Shown: positions 46,801 to 56,100 of the stretch, in pieces | Layout of the letters: each line of letters begins with the position of its first letter | Numbering within the stretch: the stretch's first letter is position 1 | From: Spodoptera frugiperda | Taxonomy: Eukaryota; Arthropoda; Insecta; Lepidoptera; Noctuidae | Length of the DNA: 64,000 nt | Reading direction: 5' to 3' | Assembly (NCBI RefSeq): GCF_023101765.2 | Contig: NC_064213.1 | Span: forward strand, 3,968,001 to 4,032,000 | The notes under the pieces: model-generated | Database searches by the model: none | What the model was told of the DNA's origin: nothing | The model's input: the letters and a program-made list of their open reading frames with translations, nothing else | Position numbers and translations under genes: made by a program

Positions 46801-49628
46801 TTAAACACCCGGAGAGGTAAGTGATATGTATTTAGAAATGTTTTTTATTATTACCGTGATCGACCACAATAATGTTTATACTGCCCCGATGTAGCTCGAA
46901 TCAAGTCGAGAATCTTCGAAGTGTTATTATTATCTGTTAGTAAACCGTTTAAACATTATTAAGTTATCGGACATTAAGAAATATCGTCGTTTCAATTTAT
47001 ATTAAGTTCAAAACTCTATCAATTTTTGTTTATAAAACTTGAACTTTGAATATTTTTCAGGCCTAGCCCCCAAGCAGGGTCTTCAAAGACGCCTGCGCAG
47101 GAATCGAACTGCGTTCTACCGCAACAGCTACTTATAAGACTGCAATCCGATGGTGACGTTGTTATTAATGATAAGGTAAGGAGTATTTAAACAATTTACT
47201 AAAAAAAAAAAAAAAATTACACACTTTGGGTACATTTAGATGACGTTTATTATTGCTCATCTTTTAAAAATATTTTAACTATTTTATGAAATGTAATTAA
47301 CAAGTAATGAAATAACCGGTTTACAAAATAAACTATTTTTAGAATCTAGTTTCCAACAAAAATATTTCTGGCAGCGGTGGGATTCGAACCCACGCCTCCG
47401 AAGAGACTGGTGCCTTAAACCAGCGCCTTAGACCGCTCGGCCACGCTACCCATGAACGTAACCTCGAATTTTGTCATCCCGTGACGAACAGGAGCGATTT
47501 TTTTCTAAACATTATTATTTTTTGTTTAGTATTAATGTGTTGAAAGTACTAAACTCTAGAATACGCAATAAACTGAATTCTTGAATAATTAGATTATATG
47601 TCTTTCATATATTTATTTCTATCTCTAGCTTCCAATTCCCAACACGTGACTTTACACTATATTATATACTAGCGATCCGCCCCACCTTCGCGTGGTTGCA
47701 ATGGTGATATATTATTCATGTATTATACATATGTAATAAGTTAGTTGAACCAAAAGCCCAAGTTGTTGCTCTGTAAAAAGAGTTATTTATTTTGATAAAA
47801 TTTAAAAATACTTAACAATTTGGTAGGTTAGGTACCATACATGTTTAACAAATTAAACTTATATCTAAAATACAACTCAAACAAATAACAATCAGTTTTT
47901 GTAAACTATTCACACTTTCTTAAATAAAATCCACTAAATAAATCAATAGTCTTTTCTCTTTATATTACAGTTCAGACATCTTGTCAGTTTTCTCTCACCA
48001 CAGACAACATCAATATTCAAAGCAAGCGCGGTAAATGACGAACCAGAGAGCTTCATTTACATATATAAACATTCCTTTTGAATTACTTTATCTTTAAAAA
48101 AAACCACATCAAAATCGTTCAAACCACAAAAAAAAAAAAAGATTTAAGCATACAAAGGGACATAGGGACAAGGAAAGCGACTGTTTTTTTATACATAGTA
48201 TAAAAAATTAGCTGCAAAGTGATGCTACAGATTACTAAAGTTAAAGGTCAATACAAAACTAATTTTAAAACCATCTATTTACAGGTGGAATCCCCAACGG
48301 AACCGCATACACCGAACAACAGGGCTGACAAGCACAAGAAAAAGAACGTGACTACACAGTCCGAGGAGGAATACACGCTGTCCGCAGCCGTCGTGTGCGT
48401 CGAGGACAACCCTAAGAACTTGGTCGCGTACATACAGACCGCGGGGAAGGATGTAGAGCCTGTGTGGTACTTGTTCAATGATTTGAGGTGAGAATTTTGC
48501 TTAATAATGGTCATTATAAGAAACTTTATAGCTTATTAAGTCATTTATAACAAGCGAACCATTTATAATTAATTACTATACCGTCTGCTCATTTGTCTAC
48601 GTGGTTTGTAGTAAAAAAGTATCTTAATATCAATTCAGAACATTACTTACTATATCTATGTCATCTGTGTGAAAAAAATATGGAAAAAATTAAACAGAGG
48701 GCTTAGTACGAGTTTGTTTTACGTTTAACATGATCGTGTTCGGTGCTGTGATTAGTTGGATCATTCACACCGGTCAATAATACGGTCTAGTTTCGTTTTC
48801 GTTCAACTTAAAGTAAACTCGTTCCAAGGGTACTGTACAATCTTGTGTAAAATGCCTAATTTTGTATCAAATCAGCCACAAAGTTGAAAACTACGATGAA
48901 TGAAATGATAAACCTTCAAAAGAGGTATACTAAAAGTTTCGCTAAATATAGTCAATCTTTATTTGATTATTCCAGTATTGTACCAGTGACTGCAGAGGAA
49001 GTAGTGCAGTTCGGTGCGTGGTGGAAGACTCCGTGCGTGTTGTTCTACACGGCCAGCACTGCGCGCGCGCACGAGCCGGACTCGAGGTCATAGCACTCGC
49101 TACTGTATGGGCCGCGGAGCAATGGGTGAGTTAAATCAACAGTAGCCTACAACTATAATTATAACACACAGATTACGCCCTTTAAGTCAGTTGTTATTTT
49201 CATATTGAACAAATAAAAAAAAATTTGAAAGTCGTCATTGGTCCTTTTAACCAAATAATTGATTTTATATTAGACCAAAAAGTCATTTCTGACTCGGTGT
49301 TTGTTGGTCGAGGAATTTGTTTTGTTTCAAACTGTTAAATTCTTTTAGAATATAATATTTTAATATTAAGTTTTTCTCGATGGCGTGTCTAGATAATTTT
49401 AATATTCACCTCAAAATTAAATTAATATACACTTGAGTGCAAAGAACCACAACAAAAATCACTCATAATGAGTACGAGTATTTATAATTGATAACACATC
49501 TTTTAGTCTATATAAAAAAACTAATGACGTTTTAAATTCCCAGTGCTATCGTAAGTCCATACGTAATGAGCGAGATGTACTACCCGGTACCTGTAGCGAC
49601 GCAGGCGCACTACAACTTTGTTCAATAA
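31876..49628 (+). CDS. PAN2: PAN2 deadenylase subunit, apparently without exonuclease domain
   Basis: Exons in phase: 31876-31927, 33130-33290, 33541-33710, 34071-34191, 34602-34801, 35257-35485, 35801-35940, 36125-36277, 36353-36449, 36793-36888, 37327-37443, 39314-39395, 39876-40033, 40368-40632, 45191-45333, 45769-45956, 46263-46347, 46728-46816, 47061-47175, 48285-48487 and 48976-49093 (TAG), or 48976-49086 joined to 49544-49628 (TAA). The product is about 993 or 1,019 aa. The first half is a WD40 propeller, then a linker, then the UCH-like pseudo-protease region (LETTLPNSYCNSMLQ; catalytic Cys absent, as in the family). Exon 46728-46816 holds a CX5CX4CX3H zinc knuckle. The region ends at WWKTPCVLFYT. 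PAN2 normally continues into an RNase-T-type DEDD domain that trims poly(A) with PAN3; no such exon follows within 4 kb. Cytoplasmic role inferred. Confidence 0.88.
32760..32850 (+). repeat. RTE-like LINE 3' tail fragment, copy 2
   Basis: It contains 'gggcttataatttctaatta' and 'ccaacccacattgag', matching the copy at 262-415. It is intronic in PAN2 (first intron). Confidence 0.5.
37055..37215 (-). repeat. Second SINE-like family, copy 2 (reversed)
   Basis: It contains 'cccaccttgggcgaggcgag' and 'cccgttcccactcctgcttt', the inverse of the family member at 8340-8460. It lies in a PAN2 intron. GC content is well above its surroundings. Confidence 0.6.
37856..39255 (+). mobile_element. DNA element with two nested sets of inverted repeats
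   Basis: The outer ends 'caatagggtatatgc' (37856-) and its inverse (ending 39255) are terminal inverted repeats. An inner pair, a 23-bp word starting 'gtgacgtcaaagtc' at 38051-38073, is matched exactly in inverse at 39062-39084. The 1.4-kb element sits in a PAN2 intron and carries a small two-exon gene (38190-38891). Element size and ends suggest a non-autonomous DNA transposon. No target-site duplication was clearly identified. Confidence 0.7.
38190..38891 (+). CDS. Small spliced gene inside the DNA element, 73 aa
   Basis: ATG at 38190; exon 38190-38320 ends at GTAATT and exon 38801-38891 starts after TTTTATAG. The two join in phase to give 73 residues ending in TGA. The product begins MTDIGYVKAQSDNLPKIDVF and later reads SARETYGDSAVGYVQVKREG. 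From memory, similar text opens larger proteins found repeatedly in insect genomes and linked to mobile elements with SWIM or YqaJ-like domains; this is unverified. Here it is short and probably a truncated passenger gene. No catalytic motif is visible. Confidence 0.55.
40662..40805 (+). repeat. SINE-like interspersed repeat, copy 2 of 3
   Basis: It contains 'gcgttgccggccttttgggt' with the flanking text of the 3220-3499 copy, but stops abruptly where the LINE begins, so the LINE probably inserted into it. Confidence 0.65.
40806..44438 (+). mobile_element. Nearly full-length non-LTR retrotransposon (LINE)
   Basis: A GC-rich block starts abruptly at about 40806 and ends in an A-rich tail at 44418-44438. 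It holds a 5' region of about 700 bp, an endonuclease and a reverse transcriptase (see the separate entry). It is in the same orientation as PAN2, in the intron between exons 40368-40632 and 45191-45333. A 3'-end relative lies at 29846-29955. Clade by eye: jockey/CR1/L2-like with a G-Y-A-D-D box. Confidence 0.85.
41501..44364 (+). pseudogene. LINE ORF2: APE-type endonuclease plus reverse transcriptase, one frameshift
   Basis: The first part (41501 to about 43028) begins with LSNIRGLHSN, has SETQIRC and VLLGDLNAHHQEW, and ends its endonuclease with GSSDHCLVKS, the usual E-, D- and H-containing motifs. It runs into the RT N-terminus (VNKASGPDGIPAVVLK). Near 43028 the reading frame shifts by one base, and the RT continues in the next frame with NNYRPISV, DISKAFDRVWH, GVPQGSVLSA and FGYADDSTV, then a C-terminal LLMGRRAPS and a stop at 44362-44364. 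Apart from this break the frame is intact, so the copy is young but probably inactive. It acts in target-primed reverse transcription in intact relatives. Confidence 0.85.
44979..45115. mobile_element. MITE with about 20-bp inverted ends
   Basis: The left end 'tagttgggccattacaaa' is repeated in inverse at the right end ('ttgtaatggcccaacta'). It is about 137 bp long, in the PAN2 intron just before exon 45191-45333, close to its branch-point region. Confidence 0.75.
46430..46590 (+). repeat. Unclassified interspersed repeat in PAN2 intron
   Basis: It contains 'cggatcagtagttccggaga' followed by 'gcgcgttcaaac' repeated and an AT-rich end. Similar text ('aaaatttcattcagatatgt' type) is at 33790-33990. 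This is the usual form of a common lepidopteran SINE or Helitron-like end. Confidence 0.4.
47369..47450 (-). tRNA. tRNA-Leu (anticodon AAG)
   Basis: The minus strand folds into a class II tRNA of 82 nt. The acceptor stem GGTAGCG pairs with CGCTGCC, the discriminator is A, and the anticodon loop TTAAGGC gives AAG, reading CUU. A variable arm of leucine type (CTCTTCGGAG) is present, and the T arm reads GGGTTCGAATCCC. Box A (TGGCCGAGCGG) and box B (GGTTCGAATCC) are intact. A TTTTT terminator follows within about ten bases. No intron is seen. It sits antisense in a PAN2 intron between exons 47061-47175 and 48285-48487. Confidence 0.95.
48701..48830. mobile_element. Palindromic MITE family A, copy 3 (degraded)
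   Basis: It begins 'cttagtacgagtttgtttta' and ends 'aaactcgttccaaggg'; the inner arms are less well matched than in other copies. It is intronic in PAN2. Confidence 0.65.
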
Positions 49629-49842
49629 ATTCCAATACATTGTAAGCTCAAGGTAACGTTCGGCGGCACAAAATTGTGTGAACAAATGTATGAACTGAAA
49701 TTATTAATTAGTATGTGTAAATTATGGCGATTTTAGCTAAACGATACACCTGGTTTGATGAAGATGTTGGGCTAAATTAGTAGTGTAAGCCTTTGGTTTT
49801 AAAGAAACTACTTTAAGAAAATAATTGGGAATGCCTACAGTA

Positions 49843-49980
49843 CCTTAGTACGAGTTTGGTTTACGTTTAAAGTAATCAAAACGAGAGTGCGTTCGGCGCT
49901 CTGATTGGTCGGCTCGAATAAACCAACCAATCAGAGCGCCGAACGCGCACTCGTTTCGATAAAGCAAACTCATACTAAGG
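49843..49980. mobile_element. Palindromic MITE family A, copy 4 (best preserved)
   Basis: Terminal words 'cttagtacgagtttg' and 'caaactcatactaag' are inverted. The inner arms 'gcgttcggcgctctgattgg' and its inverse are almost perfect, separated by about 20 bases. The 138-bp foldback lies just past the PAN2 stop. Confidence 0.8.
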
Positions 49981-51279
49981 TTACTGGACATCCCTAAAGC
50001 TGTACTTATAAAAAATACTAAATATATCTGAATAAAAGAGAATTTGTTTTAATTTAACCAACGTCTTTACCAAACCAGCCTCGCTAAATTATGTAAAATT
50101 TATTAAGTTATGGAATAAAGATTTTTTTATATTCATGCAGATTGTACTCATATGAGAAGAGCTGTCTGATCTCAAAACTTGGAGGATATTTTACATATAT
50201 ATATGAAGATGCAGCCTAAAGTTGCGATAATATGTGCCTAAATACTTATTGTACGGTTATATGTATTCCTTAAAGCCTAATATTGCGTGAACTACCTCAA
50301 AACATATTCCGTTCCTATAAAATATTGTTTGTTCAAGTTTTGAGAGAAGACAGCTTAAGAATGTATTTTTATATTGAGAGAAATATGCTAACTATGGCGA
50401 AATGTCTATTAACTCAAGATTGATCTAAATTATTGATAGGTAAATGAATGTGGTTATGTTAATTGCATACTTGTGTTAGTTATCGGCTTATGAGGAATTA
50501 ATTCTTGAATAAATTGGTTGCTTTATTTGACATATCGATCGATATCTTTTTAAATAAACACTGATGATGACATGACTCCGTAAAGCGACGTTCTGGGTGA
50601 CCGAACGCGAAGCGGTGTGGTGAGATGCGAATTCAACGCGATGCGGTGTGACTCGGTGCGAGGCGGCTTCTTTGCCTTACGTCAATGTGTATCGTTTCCG
50701 TTTCCGAAGTTATAAGCAAAAACAACGGCATCGCGTCTAGTTCACGCGAAAATATCAAGCCAATTGATCGCGTTCGCGCCACCCTCACCGCGCCTTACTA
50801 CATTTTGTTACGTACGCCACGTCAATAGATTTTGAGAGTTTGTTGTTTTCGCGCCACGTCTCATCGCTTCGCCTACGCATCAAGATTGCTCACGCCAAAA
50901 CTGTGGAAGCTAATTACATATTATAATCAAATCAAAAACAATTCAGTGTTTATTCAAAGACATTTATTCTATAAATCACCTTAAATTGACAATTTATTTA
51001 AACAAACATTCGACCTATCCTATCATACTACACCTATTGCTTATAATTTACAATAAAATTATGTCTTACGTTTGTTCACGAATGTAACTAACACTCAACA
51101 ATATCATTTGTATAGATATAAGAGTTTATTTATTTTGGTTGTGATATTTCGAGTAAATTAAAAAATGTAAAAATTATCTCTCTTCCATGAATTACGTCCA
51201 TTCTGTCAATAGATTTATTTGAACTACGTTTGAACAAACCGATGGATTAGATAGGTTATTAGATAGTGACTGTACTGTA

Positions 51280-51442
51280 CCTTTAGTACAGGTTTGCTTT
51301 ACGTATAACGAGATTGAAAGAAAATAGAAACTAGAGCGCGTTCGACACTCTGATTGGTTGGTTTATTCGAGCTGCCCGATCAGAGCGCCGAAAGCATTCT
51401 CATTTCGACTACTTTATACGTAAAGCAAACTCATACTAGGGT
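51280..51442. mobile_element. Palindromic MITE family A, copy 5
   Basis: The ends 'tagtacaggtttgcttta' and 'taaagcaaactcatacta' are inverted, with inner arms around 'cactctgattggttgg'. Slightly longer than other copies. Confidence 0.75.
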
Positions 51443-52204
51443 TTCTCTTATCGTATCATTGGCGTTGCTCATGATAGTCTGAATAAAATGTTTATAATAT
51501 ATCCTTCTTTCCAACTCCTTATTAATACTTCATGCCTTCGTGGACATAGAGAACTGACTGAGCTAATCTTTATAACAGATATCAAAACGCTTGGTGTACC
51601 GAAGAGCCTGTACAACAAGCTACCAAGCTAAATTATTTTATATAATTTCAACCTTATGGTATTGTAGTAGAGTCCAAAATATAAAAATGACAAATAGCTT
51701 GGTGTTCAATCAAATTATGATGGTGTCTACACCTGTATCGAGGTTATGAACTTACTGATCACACTATAATTTCTTACATACATTCGACTTGAGTATTCAA
51801 ATTCCTTAACTATTACAAGAGATGACTGGAACTGAATCCACTATAGCAAATTCGTATATATAGAGATTTCGAAGAAAAATCATTTACTGGATGGATATTA
51901 GGGAAACAAAGTTTTAATACATGAGTAAATGAAACCTCCTCTATATAAATTTTCTACAGCAAGTCTAAATAGATCCTTCCTTTATATTATACTCCATCGT
52001 CCATTTTCTATATGTATGTATTATCCTTCCTACATGAGTTTATTAGGTTGCTTGCCAAAAGCGATTGACTGATGTTTGTATGTAACGGAGTGAAAAGAAA
52101 TAAGTCATTATGTGAATAAATAATATTATAAGACATTATAAAAATATTGACTTATACGGTGGATACTTTCAGCTTTTTTGCATAAGGTTTCTGTCTGGTA
52201 AGTA

Positions 52205-52415
52205 CTGTCATAATATAATAGGATCGGTACGGTCATATTATAGGATCGGTACTGTTATATTACAGGATCGGAGCTATCATATTATATACGGCCCTATAAT
52301 ATTATGACAGTGTCGATCCTTTTATATGATACCGATATAATTATATAACTATATAATACTGATACAGTCATATGACTATACTATTATATAATAGGATCGG
52401 GACTGTCATATAATA
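52205..52415. repeat. Degenerate tandem array of 'ataggatcggtactg' units
   Basis: Imperfect repeats of 'taggatcggtac' plus 'tcatattata' occur several times, with one inverted member ('cgatccttttatatgat'). This is intergenic minisatellite-like sequence. Confidence 0.65.
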
Positions 52416-53135
52416 ATGTGAAATGGTGTTAGAAAGAAAAATCCCAGATTATGGTTATTACGAAGCTACTTTTTTTAATGTCTTTGAAAAAAAAGTCTTA
52501 TGCATTTAGAGTTGATTGTAACCATTGTACCCAGTAGCCGAGGCTATGAAATATTTCAGCTATCTTATCAATCTACAAGTTATAGAGCGTAGGTACTGTG
52601 ATTATTTCAAATTTTTAAACGAATTTTTTTATAAACCTTGTCGGTTTTAAAGATGAGTTTCCATCACTATGCCACTATTTAATTGCATGAAATAATCACA
52701 GGTACTGTCTATTTTTTAATATCAGAAGATTCCGCTTTGTCTTACATGGTGGCTGGTTTTAAATAAAAACGAATTTGAAAATATCTGACATGTTTTATTT
52801 AAACTTAGACCTTAGCACTTACATAAAATAGTTGTTCTACTTAAACAAAATTGTAGCTTTAATTATTATTAACACATTGAACGCCGGTCGCCGGTGGTCA
52901 CCGGTGACCGACGTTAGCGGAGGATTTGCCTTCAACAGTTTTTTATTGGCAGTCAAGGACTTAAAACCAAAAATCTTGAATTTAATTTGAATTGATCACA
53001 CAATGTTCTATCAAAACACAATTTGGAGATCAACATAAAAAAGTAGGTAACACCGAGTAAGGCAATTGGCAACCAATCAAAGTCCACAAAACAAAACCAA
53101 TCACAATCAAGGAGCTAAATTCAACCAATCACAAT

Positions 53136-56100
53136 TCATCTTTCACTCTCTTCAGCTGTTCTCAGTTCAGCCTTGTGGTGCTCGTCCAACACACACGTCC
53201 TCTCAAATCTACTAGTCGCAACCTCTTTAATGCTATTATACACAGTCGGATAATACGCTATTGTCGCGTCAAAATGTTCCCTATCTAGTCTAAATAACTC
53301 ACAATTGGTTACTGCTATAGCCGAAGCTGTTCTGAAATGGTGCTTCATTACCAATGCTATTTCTCCAAAGAAATCACCGTCTTCTAGGTGACAGATCTCC
53401 TTGCCGGAGTCTGAGTAGATGGCTACTGTCCCTCTGTCGATGAAGTAGAGGCAATCGCCTGTTGGTAAACAAAGTAAGTTGTAGACTAGAGTCTGTATTG
53501 TGATTTGATAGAAATTATACATAGGTAGACGAAGTTTAGTACACTAAAATAGATTGGATTCTAGAAGTCAATCAAAATATCATTGGGTACAACTGTAGGT
53601 ACAAGCCACAGCAGAAGTCGCGTAGCTTGGGTAACCCTCCTGCGAGGATTCATTTGATGTGCAATCCTAAATTGCTCCATTAACCACAAGGTTACGTCTG
53701 TCTGTACTGTTACTAGTGTAAACCTGTCGTGACAACAAGCCGTGTGAGTGAGGTTACCGGAGACCCCATCCTCAAATCACCAAAAGACCGGCAACGCATT
53801 AGTAACTCTTCTGGAGTTACGGGTAGCACTGATTACTTACCATCAAGGGATTAGTGTATTCGTTTGCCACTATATCCCATAAACAAATGAGATACTCACC
53901 TACAGTATTAATTTTGAAAATGATATCACCAGCGATGTATATGACGACTCGTAGTTTAAAAGCGATTTGCACCAACAAGGAGCTTGGCAGCTGCTTCAAA
54001 AATTCCAGTTCTCTTACTAACTGACGCCCAGTGTGCATGAGGATGTCTTCTCTTAGCTGACCAGACACACAGCCGAGCATTCGAGATTCCTAATTCGACA
54101 GAAATTATGAACTAGGAAAAATATTAAGGCTGTGAAAGAAATATGGGTAGCTACAATATTGTCAGGATTATAATTATCTATCATTTAAAATTATCCAAAA
54201 AGGGGTTTTGTTGGTTTTAAATTCAACATCATCAGCTCGTTTTCGTCCCCTTTTGGACACGAGTCTCTCTAGTCTAGTAGAGCCACTTAGCGAATATATT
54301 TTTTCCTACTAACGGGTGAGCGTACGCGTATGTGACCGCTGCATTCACTTGAGTGTGGTCTCCACTTCTGAACATTCTTATTCGTCTATTCCTTACAGCA
54401 TGACCATTCTAGGAAACTGGATCGATCTTATTATAACTTGTCACAATTCTATCTTTACCATTCTGCTGTTTCCTACTTACCCTAATTTTAAACAGTACAT
54501 TACTTTTTTAATCCTAATGTTAAACAATATTATCCTAATTTTAAACAGTACATTACTTTTTTAATCCTAATGTTAAACAATATTATCCTAATTTTAAACT
54601 AAGTACATATATTATTATGTAAGTATGTATGGTACCTCGAAATATTTCGACTGAAATCTAATAGCATAAAACTTGAGGATTTTGCTCTTGAGCCTTGGCG
54701 GAAAGTTTCTATGCACCATGTATGTCTGCAGCTGTTTCTTCATCATATAATAATGGGCTCTAGCAGACTCTCTACCGAACAATGCCAGTATATATTTTAA
54801 AGCGTAATGGTATATGAAAATCTGTAAAAATATATTAAAAGAATGTCCAGAGTTACCACCACTTTATCTTCTGTTTATGCATTTATACTTAAAAGAAGAG
54901 TGTTACCTTAGAAAAAATCCAGTAAGTAACAATAAAGTTTTCAAAGCAACCCTTCTGTTCTAGAAGATTCATGTTTGTGTTTGTGGTTAGCATACCAACT
55001 GTAACATGACAATGGAAGGTAAGCATAAGATAGACCAGTACTTATAAACCTTACCGGAGCTGCTGACTGCCTAACAGATTACCAAGACCCCGGTTCAACA
55101 AGCAGGAGTAGAAACGGCGTGGTTTTTAGACTTTTTAGTCAGTAAGAATAGTTTAGACACTACGTCTCGCCTCGCCTAAATAGGGAGACGGCATTGGATG
55201 ATAGCCACCTTTTTAAAAAAAACCACCTATGAACCTTTATTACTAGTAGTGATGACATTACCGCAAACTCCATATAGACAAGGAAGGAGAAGAAAGTCCA
55301 GCGCTGGACTCGCAGGCTGTTAAGCTGTTAACGTATATGTATTAATAATAATAGTTCCACATACCAGCTCTGTCAAAAGCATAAAGTATTCGAACTTCAG
55401 TTGTTTGGTTCCACAGGTTCCCCACAGTTAGCCACGAGCAGTTTCTAGGATTTGCCGGTGCGTGAGTCCCCTCAATGATATAGTCCACAGTAAATTGAAA
55501 ATATATGTTCCATGCTAGGAACATTACCAGGGAAAATAGGATCTCCACTATAGTCTTTTGATAAATCTGTCGTCAATCAGAAGAGGTGTGTGTGAATATT
55601 ATTTCTGTACATTTAACTATGAAGGTTCATCAAGATTTTAATAGATAAACAAAACCAACTTACAGATGCTTTCATAACAGTGAGAACATTTTGCAAGTAA
55701 ACCATTATGATAGGTAGTCGTACTAACTTCATAGCCTCTAAGAGCATATAGATAGTGTGTTCCGTAGTGTCATAGCTGATAGGGATCGCGAAACAGGCAA
55801 CCACGTCTAATACCAGCCAGGTAGTTAAGTATTTCCATGCAATCTTCTTTTTGGACAAGACGGAAACCTTACGGGAATACCCCTCTATATACCCAGTAAA
55901 GAAGTTAACAATTATATTCACTATGATCATGCTATCACTGAACATCAGCAATTTCGCGTGGTATACCTGAAGTGGGAAAGAAATAAATAAAGATGGAATT
56001 AAATTATCTATGTTAATCTTTATAAAATGAAACATAGGTAGAGGACGTAGCTATGTAGGTGCGTATATGCAATGTATCTGCTGGGCATACCGCTTGGGCT

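Larger units (their letters stand above)
49629..53135. other. Intergenic stretch between PAN2 and the single-repeat channel gene
   Basis: The two genes converge here. The stretch holds MITE family A copies at 49843-49980 and 51280-51442, a GC-rich block at 50580-50890 without an open frame, and a short tandem array at 52205-52415. I looked for exons that could encode an RNase-T-like domain after PAN2 and saw none on the plus strand. Confidence 0.6.

Noticed and set aside
50580..50890. GC-rich block as the missing PAN2 nuclease exon
   Set aside because: Stops occur in all plus-strand frames and no D-x-E or H-x4-D motif is present; it looks like decayed repeat sequence.
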